A stretch of 64,000 bases of DNA from an uncultured Alistipes sp. Its GTDB lineage: Bacteria; Bacteroidota; Bacteroidia; Bacteroidales; Rikenellaceae. Position 1 is the first letter of the stretch, and every line of letters starts with the position of its first letter. Shown piece by piece: positions 17,230-26,601 of this stretch. The notes under the pieces were generated by a model that ran no database searches, was not told where the DNA came from, and was given only the letters and a program-made list of their open reading frames with translations. A program made the position numbers and the translations under genes. The DNA lies in assembly GCA_944323075.1 (NCBI GenBank), contig CALURC010000013.1:1-64000 (forward strand), given 5' to 3'.

Positions 17230-18003
17230 ATGAGTACGGCTTTATATGATCGAGTAATTTTCGGTCCGATCCACAGCAGACGGTTGGGGCTCTCGCTCGG
17301 AGTCAATTTGTTGCCGTTGGATCATAAATTGTGTAGTTTCGACTGCATCTATTGTGAATGTGGTTGGGGCCAAAAAAGAGAAAAGGTACGTTTCAATGAT
17401 CGCGAAACGGTTCGGAAAGAGTTGGAGCGAAAACTGACCGAGATGGTCGGGGCGGGGACTCCACCCGATGTGATCACTTTTGCCGGGAACGGTGAACCTA
17501 CGTTGCATCCTGATTTCGGCGAGATTATCGAGGATACGATCGCGCTGCGAGATCGGATTGCGCCTCGTGCAAAAGTTTCGGTACTCAGTAATGCGACTCA
17601 GATCGGACGTGAAAGGGTACGTGCGGCTTTGTTGCGTGTCGACAACAATATCTTGAAACTCGATTCGGCATTTGATCGTACCGTGCGGCTGATGGATCGT
17701 CCGAGAGGCAACTACTCCGTAGCCGAGACAGTCGAAAATATGAAAAAATTTGAAGGGCAGCTGATCGTTCAGACCATGTTTCTGCGCGGTGAATTCGAGG
17801 GGGAAACCGTCGACAATACTACAGAAGAGGAGGTGGGGGCATGGCTTGAGTTGATTCGGGAGATAGCTCCGCAACAAGTGATGGTCTACACGATCGACCG
17901 CAGTACACCGGCTGAAAATTTACAGAAGGTAACAGTGGAAGAGTTGAAAGCGATTGCGGCTCGCGTCGAAACTTTGGGGATAACTTGCTCTGTGGCGGGT
18001 TAA
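17230..18003 (+). CDS. Radical SAM protein, COG0731-like
   Basis: The product (257 aa) has the radical SAM cluster motif CX3CX2C in CSFDCIYC (about residues 36-43) and a SAM-binding TFAGNGEPTLHPDF segment. COG0731 is the family of wyosine-synthesis TYW1-like enzymes and many bacterial members of unknown substrate. An IHSRRLGLSLGVN stretch before the cluster is typical of the bacterial group. The reaction here is not known. It has its own promoter and lies 39 bases before the GT87 gene, perhaps cotranscribed. Confidence 0.85.
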   Translation: MSTALYDRVIFGPIHSRRLGLSLGVNLLPLDHKLCSFDCIYCECGWGQKREKVRFNDRETVRKELERKLTEMVGAGTPPDVITFAGNGEPTLHPDFGEIIEDTIALRDRIAPRAKVSVLSNATQIGRERVRAALLRVDNNILKLDSAFDRTVRLMDRPRGNYSVAETVENMKKFEGQLIVQTMFLRGEFEGETVDNTTEEEVGAWLELIREIAPQQVMVYTIDRSTPAENLQKVTVEELKAIAARVETLGITCSVAG

Positions 18004-18042
18004 TTTTGGGATTGTATCGTATTTGATAGCGAAAATAGAATT

Positions 18043-19212
18043 ATGAAGAAAATTGCCGATGCGGTTGGAGCATTCTTTTTGAATCGCCGTAACCTTTTTA
18101 TATTGGGGTTTGTTTTGACGTTTGTCATTACCTTACTCGAAGTTTTGCGCGAAAAACAGTTCAACTTCTTTACCTTTCAGTTGTCGACCTTCGATTTCTG
18201 GGTGGGAGAGGACCCCTATGGAGTTGAAAAGTATGATTTCCTGTACGGCCCGCTATTCTCTATTCTTTTTACGCCGTTTGCCTATCTCGGAAAGACCGTC
18301 GGACCTTTCGTATGGAATCTTTTTAATTTTTCGGCCTATTTCTGTGCAATCTTTACGCTGCCCCGGCTGATTGAAGCGCAAAAGTGCAAAACCTATCTCT
18401 ATACAGCCTTGATATTGGCGACGACACAGATGTCGATGCAGTTCAATCCCGTGGTGGCCTACCTCTTCGTATTTGCCTTCACGCTTTTCGAGAAGAACCA
18501 TCCGCTCTGGGCTATCCTGTTGATCCTTATTTCGGGCTTTTGTAAAATATACGGAATTTTCGAGCTGGCCTTGCTGCTCTGCTATCCGAAATTCTGGAGA
18601 AACCTGCTCTATACGGTTCTGCTTGCCGCGGTGCTTTTCCTGCTGCCGCTCGTAGCATTGCCCCTCTCCGGATTTATTCCGCACTACATGCGCTGGGCCG
18701 AAGTGCTGGGGCTGCATGTCGATCAGTTCCAGTTCTATGCACTGTTTAACCTGCATCTGGTGCACGACCTGCTAACGCCGATTATGACCTATGTCCAGAT
18801 GGGAACCATAACGATCTTGGCCGTACTTTTTGTCTCCAACTATCGGAAGTTTGGTCGGTTCGATTTCCGTTTGGGTTCTTTGGGAATTCTGATGGGGTGG
18901 GTGATTCTGTTCAGCCTGTCGACAGAGAAGCATACCTACGTCATCGCGCTGCTCGGCTATCTGCTCTGGTACTGGGTTCAAGCACGAAAAGCGACCTTCG
19001 ATAAGGTGTTGTTTTGGGCCAATTTCATTTTGCTGGTCGTGGTACCGGTTGACTTGATTTGTCCGCCTCCGGTTATGCGTTTCCTTTGCGACACGGTTCA
19101 GCTGAATATATGGTGCTTTACGATTACGTGGTTCCGGATGATTTACGTAACTTTCCTGAAGCCGGATCGAACGGATCAAAAAGAGGTGCAGGCTCTTACG
19201 GAGCCGGTATGA
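18043..19212 (+). CDS. GT87 / DUF2029 family membrane glycosyltransferase
   Basis: The product (389 aa) is a polytopic membrane protein with about 9-11 hydrophobic segments. An acidic motif (FWVGEDPYGVEKYDFLYGP) sits in the first external loop, where polyprenol-phosphate-sugar-dependent transferases keep their catalytic acid. DUF2029/GT87 contains mannosyltransferases of actinobacteria; acceptor and donor in Bacteroidota are unknown. It follows the radical SAM gene by 39 bases. The last residues are charged and cytoplasmic. Confidence 0.78.
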   Translation: MKKIADAVGAFFLNRRNLFILGFVLTFVITLLEVLREKQFNFFTFQLSTFDFWVGEDPYGVEKYDFLYGPLFSILFTPFAYLGKTVGPFVWNLFNFSAYFCAIFTLPRLIEAQKCKTYLYTALILATTQMSMQFNPVVAYLFVFAFTLFEKNHPLWAILLILISGFCKIYGIFELALLLCYPKFWRNLLYTVLLAAVLFLLPLVALPLSGFIPHYMRWAEVLGLHVDQFQFYALFNLHLVHDLLTPIMTYVQMGTITILAVLFVSNYRKFGRFDFRLGSLGILMGWVILFSLSTEKHTYVIALLGYLLWYWVQARKATFDKVLFWANFILLVVVPVDLICPPPVMRFLCDTVQLNIWCFTITWFRMIYVTFLKPDRTDQKEVQALTEPV

Positions 19213-19380
19213 CGGTAAGTCAGAGGACTGGGATGCGTAGCTGACGCCGGGCGTCGGTTTGTAGATCGACTGGTTGAGGGGTGAGTTTCAGGAAGAGAAG
19301 GTGTGAAAAGATATTGAGAACGGTGTTGTGTTGTTGGGCGTATGCCCGATGAGCGACCAACGAACCAAAAGAATATATAA

Positions 19381-20205
19381 ATGAAACTGTCTGAAATACG
19401 GATTATTTGCTTTTCGCCGACAAGAACGTCGTTGAAAATAGCAACAAGTGTGGCTGAAGGAGTCGGGTCGGCCCCGATAGCGAAAACCGATATAACAAAA
19501 GAGGCATGTGAATGGAGTGCGCCGGGGGATGCACTCGCCGTGATTGCAGTGCCTGTATACGGCGGAAAAGTGGCTCCGCTTGCCCTGAAACGGATGGAAC
19601 GGATCAAGGGAGAGAATACACCGGCTGTGCTGATTGTCGTTTATGGAAATCGGGCTTATGGCGAGGCGTTGAATGAATTGGACGCATGGGCTGTGGCTCA
19701 TGGTTTTAAGCCGATTGCTGCCGGAACATTTATTGGAGAACATTCGTACAGTACGTCTGAATTCCCGATTGCACAAGGACGTCCGAATCAACAGGATTTG
19801 ACCTATGCTCGAACTTTTGGAGAAAAGATTCGACAGAAAATGGAATCCGGTGAGGAGTTGACAGCTGTCGAGGTGAAACGTATTGCACGGCCCAAACAAT
19901 CGCTGCTGTCGTTACTCCGGTTTATCATGGCCGTGCTGAAGTGGCAAAGACGAAAGGAACCGATGCAAAAGTGCCCAAAGGTGGATCCGGAGCGATGTGT
20001 TCATTGCGGAGTTTGTGCTGCCGTGTGCCCCGTGGAAATTATTGCTTCTGATGGAATAAACGTAACGGAGGAGGGGTGTATCAAGTGTTGTGCTTGTGTG
20101 AAACGGTGTCCGCATCAGGCACGGAGTTTCGATACGCCGTTCCGACAAATGTTGTGGAAAAACTTTAAAACGGCAAAAATGCCGCAAACTATCCTATCAA
20201 AATAG
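19381..20205 (+). CDS. EFR1-type flavodoxin-like protein with two [4Fe-4S] clusters
   Basis: The product (274 aa) has an N-terminal flavodoxin-like fold (SPTRTSLKIA in the phosphate-binding position). Its C-terminal bacterial ferredoxin domain has two CX2CX2CX3C motifs (CVHCGVCAAVCP and CIKCCACVKRCP). EFR1-family proteins are small electron carriers in anaerobes. The partner is unknown. It ends 7 bases before prfB, so the two are probably cotranscribed. A basic stretch (LKWQRRKEPM) links the domains. Confidence 0.85.
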   Translation: MKLSEIRIICFSPTRTSLKIATSVAEGVGSAPIAKTDITKEACEWSAPGDALAVIAVPVYGGKVAPLALKRMERIKGENTPAVLIVVYGNRAYGEALNELDAWAVAHGFKPIAAGTFIGEHSYSTSEFPIAQGRPNQQDLTYARTFGEKIRQKMESGEELTAVEVKRIARPKQSLLSLLRFIMAVLKWQRRKEPMQKCPKVDPERCVHCGVCAAVCPVEIIASDGINVTEEGCIKCCACVKRCPHQARSFDTPFRQMLWKNFKTAKMPQTILSK

Positions 20206-20212
20206 TTGACAA

Positions 20213-21305
20213 ATGATTACGAATGAACAAATTAAAGAGCTTGTAAGACGACAGGATTCGTTGAGGAGGTGTCTTTGACGTCGAAAATCGACGTGTGAGA
20301 TTGGAAGAAGAAGAGGCTGTGACTCAGGATCCCGATTTCTGGAGCGATCCCGAAAAAGCGGAGAAGCAATTGAAGAAAGTCGCTTCGATCAAATATTGGA
20401 TTACGGCCTACGATGAGATCGATCGGATGATGGGAGACTTGGTTCTGATGCCCGATTTTGTCAAGGAGGGACTCTCTTCGCCCGAAGAATTCGATGCCCA
20501 GTATCGTGAGGTACTCGAAAAAATCGAGGCACTTGAGATGAGAAACATGCTGGGTGGTGAGGAGGATCATCTCGGTGCGATTATGGAGATCAATTCGGGT
20601 GCAGGCGGAACGGAAAGTCTTGACTGGGCCTCAATGTTATTCCGTATGTACACCCGTTGGGGAGAAGCCAATGAGTATCAGGTGCGGGTAATCGATTTGC
20701 AGGAGGGCGATGAGGTCGGAATCAAGTCGGTGACCATGGAATTCGTCGGAGAGTTTGCCTATGGCTATTTGAAAAGCGAAAACGGGGTTCATCGTTTAGT
20801 GAGGCTTTCGCCGTTTAATGCCAATAACAAGCGTCAGACCACGTTTGCTTCGGTGTTTGTGTCCCCGGCAGTTGACGATACGATTGAGATAGTAATCAAT
20901 CCGGCCGATATAGAATGGGATACCTATCGAAGCGGCGGCAAAGGCGGGCAGAATGTCAATAAGGTCGAAACGGGCGTGCGGTTGCGGCACTTGCCTTCGG
21001 GAATTGTCGTGGAGAATACGGAGACTCGTTCCCAAATTATGAATAAGGAGAATGCGCTCAGAATCTTAAAATCGAAGCTGTACCAGAAAGAGCTTGAAAA
21101 ACGAATGGAGTTGCAGAACGAGTTGGAAGGACAAAAGAAAAAGATAGAATGGGGCTCGCAGATACGTAGTTATACACTTCATCCGTATAAACTTGTTAAA
21201 GACCACCGAACAGGGTATGAAACCTCCGATACGCAGGCAGTCCTCGATGGAGATTTGAATGAATTTATCAAGGCATATCTTATGAGTAACGGAACAGTTG
21301 AATAA
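20213..21305 (+). CDS. prfB: Peptide chain release factor 2, with programmed +1 frameshift
   Basis: The gene needs a +1 shift: codons from ATG 20213 run to CTT (20273-20275), where TGA (20276-20278) stops the zero frame. Reading resumes at GAC 20277, giving 363 aa in all. The site (AGGAGG, then TGT CTT TGA C) is the classical RF2 autoregulatory signal, with a Shine-Dalgarno-like AGGAGG upstream. The second part contains the SPF stop-codon-recognition motif (VRLSPFNA) and the GGQ motif (GGKGGQNVNK) that triggers peptide release. RF2 reads UGA and UAA. When RF2 is low, the shift is favoured and more is made. Confidence 0.96.
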
Positions 21306-21368
21306 CTGATATAGTAATGACAGAAAATAGAAATTATTAAAGGATGTCGTTTTGTGTGCATGCAATGG

Positions 21369-21399
21369 TTGATGTGTTGTGAAAAATTTATTATATTTA
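21369..21399 (+). promoter_or_regulatory. Promoter of the CotH lipoprotein gene
   Basis: TTG (21369-21371), 20 bases, then TATATTTA (21392-21399), which matches TAnnTTTG in seven of eight positions. ATG follows 29 bases later. Confidence 0.65.
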
Positions 21400-21428
21400 C
21401 ACACTAATCACCTAAAACTACACTGCTC

Positions 21429-22991
21429 ATGAAACAATTTGTCTATTTTTTGTTTTCGTTCGTTCTTTTGTTTTCCGCGTGTAACAAAGATGAAGATGTA
21501 ACAGATCTGGATGGTGGTACAAAGGATCCTGTGGAGGAACTACCTGGCGATTCAACGCAAACCGATGAAGATAAGAAGGTTGTTCCTGTTCTGACATCGT
21601 TCGTTTTTGAGGCTTCGAATAATGCTCAGTATCTAATCAAGGATATTGAGTGTACCATCAAAGACTCTACCATTACGGCATTGATTCCTTATGTGACTGA
21701 AATCGATGAATTGGTTCCCTCTTTCGAGGGTGTTTACGACAAAGTGACCGTTGGAAATACGGTTCAGAAATCTGGACAGACAACTAATGATTACAGTAAA
21801 GAGATTGTATATACTCTTTCCTCTAAAGATACGACTGTGCACTATACGGTGACGGTTTTCTGTTTTACGGGATTACCTATCGTTACGGTGGAAACCGATG
21901 GACGGCAGGAGATTACGTCAAAAGAGGATTATGTGTACGGCTCCATGACAATCAGTAAAACAGCGGAGTACACTGCCGGGTATCAAGGTCGGATGCGGAT
22001 CAGAGGCCGTGGAAATGCTACGTTCAGTTATCCGAAGAAGCCTTATAAAGTAAAGTTGGATGAAAAAGCCTCCATTCTGGATATGCCGTCAGATAAAGAA
22101 TGGGTTTTGCTGGCCAATTACTGCGACAAATCTTTGCTAAGAACCAGTATCGCTTTTAAACTGAGCGAGATGTTGGATATGTACTGGACTCCACGAACCG
22201 AGTTTGTTGAACTCTTCCTCAACGGAAGATACATGGGAAATTATCTGTTGGGAGAACATGTCAAAGTCGCTGATGATCGACTTAATGTTACGGATGACGG
22301 ATATTTGATTGAAAGGGATAATTACTATCAGCAGGAGCCTGTCTATTTTATGACACAGCGGGGAAATCCTTTTACATTCAAACATCCCGATACGGACGAT
22401 ATTACTCAAGATCAGATCGATTATATCCATAACTTTATGGATCAATTCGAAACGGCGCTATATTCTGATAACTTCACAGATCCCTCTACGGGTTACCGTA
22501 AGTATATTAATGCTGAGAGTTGGGTGAATTGGTATCTGACTAACGAAATCTTGTGTAACAAGGATTGTAATTATTATTTCTTCAAATATGATAATACAGA
22601 AAATTCCAAATTGGGAATGTCTCCCGTTTGGGATTTCGAATGGTCGCTGGGAGTGGGATGGAATTATAATGAACCGGCTCGGGTCGATGTATTGGTACAA
22701 AGAAGTCTCTATTTTGACCGCTTGATGCAGGATCCATATTTTGCTGGATTGGTTAAGGATCGTTGGAATGAAATTAAAGGAAGAATTCCCGAGCTGATTA
22801 ACTATATTAATGTGATGGCACAGAAAATAGAGGTGTCTCAGCAGTTCAATTTCAAAAAGTGGGATATACTGAATACTCCGGTTAGTGTCGAGGTGATTAC
22901 TTTGGGGGATTGGGCTAACGAGGTGCAGTATGTGAAAGATTTTCTGGCGAAACGTGTCGAGTGGTTGAGTAGTGAGATTCCTACCTGGTAG
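21429..22991 (+). CDS. CotH kinase family lipoprotein
   Basis: The product (520 aa) has a lipoprotein signal with Cys near residue 18 (LLFSAC), an acidic low-complexity spacer, then an Ig-like/DUF5018-type segment (TSFVFEASNN...). From about residue 175 on is a CotH domain: RIRGRGNATFSYPKKPYKVKL, KEWVLLANYCDKSLLRT, and a later SPVWDFEWSLG. CotH proteins are atypical protein kinases with ATP-binding by an unusual fold; in Bacteroidota the targets are unknown. The lipidated, extracytoplasmic location makes cytosolic ATP an unlikely donor. It is monocistronic. Confidence 0.85.
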   Translation: MKQFVYFLFSFVLLFSACNKDEDVTDLDGGTKDPVEELPGDSTQTDEDKKVVPVLTSFVFEASNNAQYLIKDIECTIKDSTITALIPYVTEIDELVPSFEGVYDKVTVGNTVQKSGQTTNDYSKEIVYTLSSKDTTVHYTVTVFCFTGLPIVTVETDGRQEITSKEDYVYGSMTISKTAEYTAGYQGRMRIRGRGNATFSYPKKPYKVKLDEKASILDMPSDKEWVLLANYCDKSLLRTSIAFKLSEMLDMYWTPRTEFVELFLNGRYMGNYLLGEHVKVADDRLNVTDDGYLIERDNYYQQEPVYFMTQRGNPFTFKHPDTDDITQDQIDYIHNFMDQFETALYSDNFTDPSTGYRKYINAESWVNWYLTNEILCNKDCNYYFFKYDNTENSKLGMSPVWDFEWSLGVGWNYNEPARVDVLVQRSLYFDRLMQDPYFAGLVKDRWNEIKGRIPELINYINVMAQKIEVSQQFNFKKWDILNTPVSVEVITLGDWANEVQYVKDFLAKRVEWLSSEIPTW

Positions 22992-23028
22992 AACACAAGA
23001 TTGCAAAAGTATATAGTTATCATAATTT

Positions 23029-23053
23029 GCGAGCGGATTTTATATCCGCTCGC
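23029..23053 (+). repeat. GC-rich inverted repeat, possible terminator
   Basis: GCGAGCGGAT (23029-23038) pairs perfectly with ATCCGCTCGC (23044-23053) around TTTAT. The 3' flank TATTTGTC has only a short T-run. It may end the CotH transcript or shape the leader of the next gene. Confidence 0.55.
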
Positions 23054-23085
23054 TATTTGTCTGGAAAAAAGAGAAAAAACAGCGT

Positions 23086-23673
23086 ATGGATTGTATTTTG
23101 AGTCTTGCAGAAAAGAATCAGCAAAAAGCTCATCGAATTATTCGAAATTTAGATATAGTCGGAATATGGAGTTCGATCGGTGCAGAGGTACATTTGGTAG
23201 GGTCTCTTAAGATGGGGCTTCTGATGAAGCACAGGGACATCGATTTTCATATTTATTCGGATCCCGTGGTGATACAAGATAGCTTTCGAGCCGTGGCTTT
23301 GTTGGCAGAAAATCCGGCAATAGAGAAAATAGAGTATCATAATGGATTATATACAGAGGAGGCGTGTGTCGAATGGCACGCTTGGTATCGGGATGAAGAT
23401 GAACAACTTTGGCAGATCGATATGATTCATATATGTAAAGGATCCCGCTATGATGGATATTTTGAGCGTGTGGCTGAGCGGATTGAAAATATTCTAACGG
23501 ATGAAACCCGTAAAATCATTCTGAAATTGAAGTATGAAACGCCCGAAACGGAAAAAATTAGCGGCATAGAGTATTATCGGGCGGTTATTGACGATGGTGT
23601 ACGAAATTATTCTGATTTTGAACGATGGAGAAAAAAGAATAAGCCTTCCGGAATTATTGAATGGATGCCTTGA
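23086..23673 (+). CDS. Nucleotidyltransferase-like protein
   Basis: The product (195 aa) has a probable nucleotidyltransferase-fold signature: VGSLKMGLLMKHRDIDFHIY at residues about 43-62, resembling GS...DIDxH, where the Asp pair binds metal. A third acidic position may be in IDMIHI. No second domain is visible. Small Bacteroidota proteins of this kind lack a known substrate, and automated labels vary. It lies between the CotH gene and a strong terminator, with 94 bases upstream. Confidence 0.6.
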   Translation: MDCILSLAEKNQQKAHRIIRNLDIVGIWSSIGAEVHLVGSLKMGLLMKHRDIDFHIYSDPVVIQDSFRAVALLAENPAIEKIEYHNGLYTEEACVEWHAWYRDEDEQLWQIDMIHICKGSRYDGYFERVAERIENILTDETRKIILKLKYETPETEKISGIEYYRAVIDDGVRNYSDFERWRKKNKPSGIIEWMP

Positions 23674-23760
23674 GTCGGTCCGGAATTTTGAACAGAGTAG
23701 TGTATTGGTGGAATCCGGATTGACGTTTGATGTTGAACGAAATAGAATCCGATATAGATA

Positions 23761-23806
23761 AAGAAAGAAGGAGTTGCACAATTATGTGCAACTCCTTCTT
23801 TCTTTA
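23761..23806. terminator. Bidirectional terminator with perfect 21-bp stem
   Basis: Bases 23761-23781 pair without a mismatch with 23786-23806 around an ATTA loop. Purine-rich on one side and T-rich on the other, it ends both the nucleotidyltransferase-like gene (plus) and the convergent orphan gene (minus). Confidence 0.9.
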
Positions 23807-23826
23807 TGTTAGTGTAAGGATTGAAA

Positions 23827-24477
23827 TCAATAGATCAATTCTTCGTAGGCTTGGACCAGTCGTAAAGGATTTTTTGCGGAAAACTCTCCACCGCTGATTC
23901 TGCTGACCAAAGATGGGTAATCAGCAAATGCTCGGCGTGCCATGATGCGGAAGTTTGCTTCCTCTGGGACATCGGATCCCGATACAACTGCGCATAATGG
24001 ACGGGCAGCCTGTTCGCCTTGTAATTTAACGTATGACCAAAGTTCTTTTTTGGCAGCAGTACGCATACCTGAAGTCTCGATACGCCTTCTGAACTCTGTC
24101 AATAATTCCACTCCTTTAGGACTTGCATAATCGAGTCTGAACAAAACAGGTTGTTTGTAGTAACCTTTGTGGGGTTTGTTGTGAGATTTGAATAAGCGAT
24201 AACGATATCTTTTTACATATAATACCGAGTCGCCGTCAATCGAGTACATGACAATCTTTTTGATATCATCCAGGTCATATTTTTTTGTTTTCCCATTCGG
24301 TTCTTTACTAAATTCGATATTGGATACGGTGGAATAGAACTGGGACCGGATATATCCTTCGACTTTAGTGCCATCCTTTAAGGTCAAGACGGTAGTACCT
24401 TGTGCGGATGCCGTCGCTATGCAAAGGAATAAAAAGAATGCGGATAATAACCCTGAATATGCGATAAACTTTTTCAT
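23827..24477 (-). CDS. Secreted protein of unknown function
   Basis: This 216-aa product is not recognised. It has a clear signal peptide (cleavage after ATASAQ, about residue 26). A short beta-rich segment resembles small Sm-like or SH3-like barrels (VLTLKDGTKVEGYI, YDLDDIKKIVM), seen in many Bacteroidota exported proteins that begin 'G-x-x-x-x-L-K-D-G'. The second half is basic and helical, without Cys. It ends 21 bases after the shared terminator and is divergent from nothing nearby. Confidence 0.7.
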   Translation of the reverse strand: MKKFIAYSGLLSAFFLFLCIATASAQGTTVLTLKDGTKVEGYIRSQFYSTVSNIEFSKEPNGKTKKYDLDDIKKIVMYSIDGDSVLYVKRYRYRLFKSHNKPHKGYYKQPVLFRLDYASPKGVELLTEFRRRIETSGMRTAAKKELWSYVKLQGEQAARPLCAVVSGSDVPEEANFRIMARRAFADYPSLVSRISGGEFSAKNPLRLVQAYEELIY

Positions 24478-24626
24478 GATTGTGTTATTTCAATGTTTTT
24501 CGTTTTTTAGTTACTAAGATAAGGAAACTCTGTTTATGTCATCCGTTTATAATGGATGAAAAAATGCTCCTTTTTGTTACAAAGAAAACGAAAAAAAATC
24601 ATTTTTTGTTGTTTCTGTGTTGAAAT

Positions 24627-26549
24627 TTATAGCGATTCGGCTTCGCGGATCCATTCGGAAACGGATGCATCGCTCGGCATGCGCCAGTCACCTCGCGGAG
24701 AGAGGCTGATTGAGCCCACTTTCGGACCGTCGGGAAGGGCCGAACGTTTGAATTGTTGGTTGAAAAAACGTCGCAGAAAAACGATCAACCATTTTTTTAT
24801 TTCGGGCGCAGGGTATTTTTCTGCGAAAGCCTGTCGGGCCATGAAATGTAACTTGGCCGGGCGGTACCCGAACCGAACGAAATGATAAAGGAAAAAATCG
24901 TGTAGTTCGTATGGGCCGACCAGCTCTTCTGTCTTCTGGAGTATCTCTCCTTCCTGGCTGGCGGGGAGAAGTTCTGGACTGATAGGAGTGTCGATGATGT
25001 CCAACAAGCAGGATCGGATCAATGCGTTTTCCGGAAGATCGGCTATCCAGCGAACTAAATAACGAACCAAAGTTTTCGGTATGCCGCAATTGACTCCGTA
25101 CATCGACATGTGGTCGCCGTTGTAGGTGGCCCAACCCAAAGCCAGTTCGGACAGATCACCGGTGCCTATAACTAAACCGCCTTTCCGGTTGGCTATATCC
25201 ATAAGAATTTGGGTGCGTTCGCGAGCCTGTGCGTTTTCGTATGTCGTACTTCGGTCGTTGGCATCGAGGCCGATGTCTCTAAAATGAATGTTACAGGCCT
25301 CGCAGATGTTCACCTCTTCAGCGGTTATGCCTAATAACTTCATGAGCTTTAAAGCATTGTTGTGGGTGCGGCCTGTCGTTCCGAAGCCGGGCATCGTAAT
25401 TCCTGTAATGGCTGTACGGGGCAAACCGAGTTTGTCGAACGTCCGGGCCGTAATCAAAAGAGCCAAAGTCGAGTCGAGTCCTCCCGAGATGCCGATTACG
25501 GCACTCCGAACTCTTGTGTGGTGGATTCTTTGGGCCAGTCCGTTCACCTGAATGTTGACAATCTCTTCACACCGTTCCTGCATGGCGTCTGTTTGTCGTG
25601 GAATAAACGGATGAGGATCAAATGTCCGTTCGATCGGATAGTTGTTGCCGTCGTTTCTCAAAGGAACAGCGACACGTCGGTAGGGTGTTTTTGGGGTATA
25701 GTCGGTAAAAGTATTCGTTTTGCGGCGCAGGGTCATTAGTCGTTCGATGTCTACATCGGCAATTGCAAGCTGTTCCTCCAAAGAAAAACGTTCAGCCTCT
25801 TTTACTAAGATTCCGTTTTCGGCGATGAGGCCGTTTCCCGCAAAAACAATATCGGTCGAGGACTCTCCGAATCCACACGAACAGTAGAGATAGGCCGATA
25901 GTGTGCGGGCGGATTGCTGTGCAATCAATGAGCGCAGATAAGTGTGTTTCCCGGTCATCTCGTTACTGGCCGATAGGTTGATCAGCAGATTGGCTCCGGC
26001 GAGAGCATGGTGCGAGGAGGGTGGGATCGGAACCCACAAGTCTTCGCATATCTCAACCGCAAAACAGATTTTCCCCGATTCGAACAGCAGCTCCTTTGCA
26101 AACGGTACGGTCTGGCCACAGAGTGTAAGCGTATCTGTTTTCAGATCTGCTCCCGAAGCGAACCATCGGGCTTCATAGTATTCATTGTAATTCGGCAGAT
26201 AGGTTTTAGGAACTATTCCGTAAATGGTGCCCATGCCGAAAACCACGGCTGCATTATAGATGTGGTTGTCTGCAGCGATCGGTATGCCGACCAGACAAAT
26301 AATCGGGTAAGATGCGGTTTGTTCGAGCAATCGAGCAAGTGCCAGCTCTGCCTGTTCCAATAAAAACGGCTGGCCGAACAGATCGGCGCATGTGTAACCT
26401 GTGATGCAAAGCTCCGGAAAAGCGACGATCGATACCCCTTGTTCAGAGGCGGTGTGAATCATGCCGATAATCCGGTCGGTATTGTAAGTGCAGTCGCCCA
26501 CTTTGACCGACGGTACGGCTACTGCGATTTTCAAAAATCCTAAATCCAT
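24627..26549 (-). CDS. nadE: Glutamine-dependent NAD+ synthetase
   Basis: The product (640 aa) joins an N-terminal nitrilase-like glutaminase domain (residues about 5-280; FPELCITGY with the Glu, EICEDLW with the Cys nucleophile) to a C-terminal ATP-pyrophosphatase domain (GISGGLDSTLALL, about residue 350). It amidates nicotinic acid adenine dinucleotide to NAD+ using glutamine. Length fits the long, two-domain form. It is last in the minus-strand operon ffh-folD-DUF975-nadE, 52 bases after the DUF975 gene. Confidence 0.95.
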   Translation of the reverse strand: MDLGFLKIAVAVPSVKVGDCTYNTDRIIGMIHTASEQGVSIVAFPELCITGYTCADLFGQPFLLEQAELALARLLEQTASYPIICLVGIPIAADNHIYNAAVVFGMGTIYGIVPKTYLPNYNEYYEARWFASGADLKTDTLTLCGQTVPFAKELLFESGKICFAVEICEDLWVPIPPSSHHALAGANLLINLSASNEMTGKHTYLRSLIAQQSARTLSAYLYCSCGFGESSTDIVFAGNGLIAENGILVKEAERFSLEEQLAIADVDIERLMTLRRKTNTFTDYTPKTPYRRVAVPLRNDGNNYPIERTFDPHPFIPRQTDAMQERCEEIVNIQVNGLAQRIHHTRVRSAVIGISGGLDSTLALLITARTFDKLGLPRTAITGITMPGFGTTGRTHNNALKLMKLLGITAEEVNICEACNIHFRDIGLDANDRSTTYENAQARERTQILMDIANRKGGLVIGTGDLSELALGWATYNGDHMSMYGVNCGIPKTLVRYLVRWIADLPENALIRSCLLDIIDTPISPELLPASQEGEILQKTEELVGPYELHDFFLYHFVRFGYRPAKLHFMARQAFAEKYPAPEIKKWLIVFLRRFFNQQFKRSALPDGPKVGSISLSPRGDWRMPSDASVSEWIREAESL

Positions 26550-26601
26550 TGCGAAAATCGCGAGTTATTCGCGTTCGTTATAGTCGATATTCAGGCTGTT
26601 G

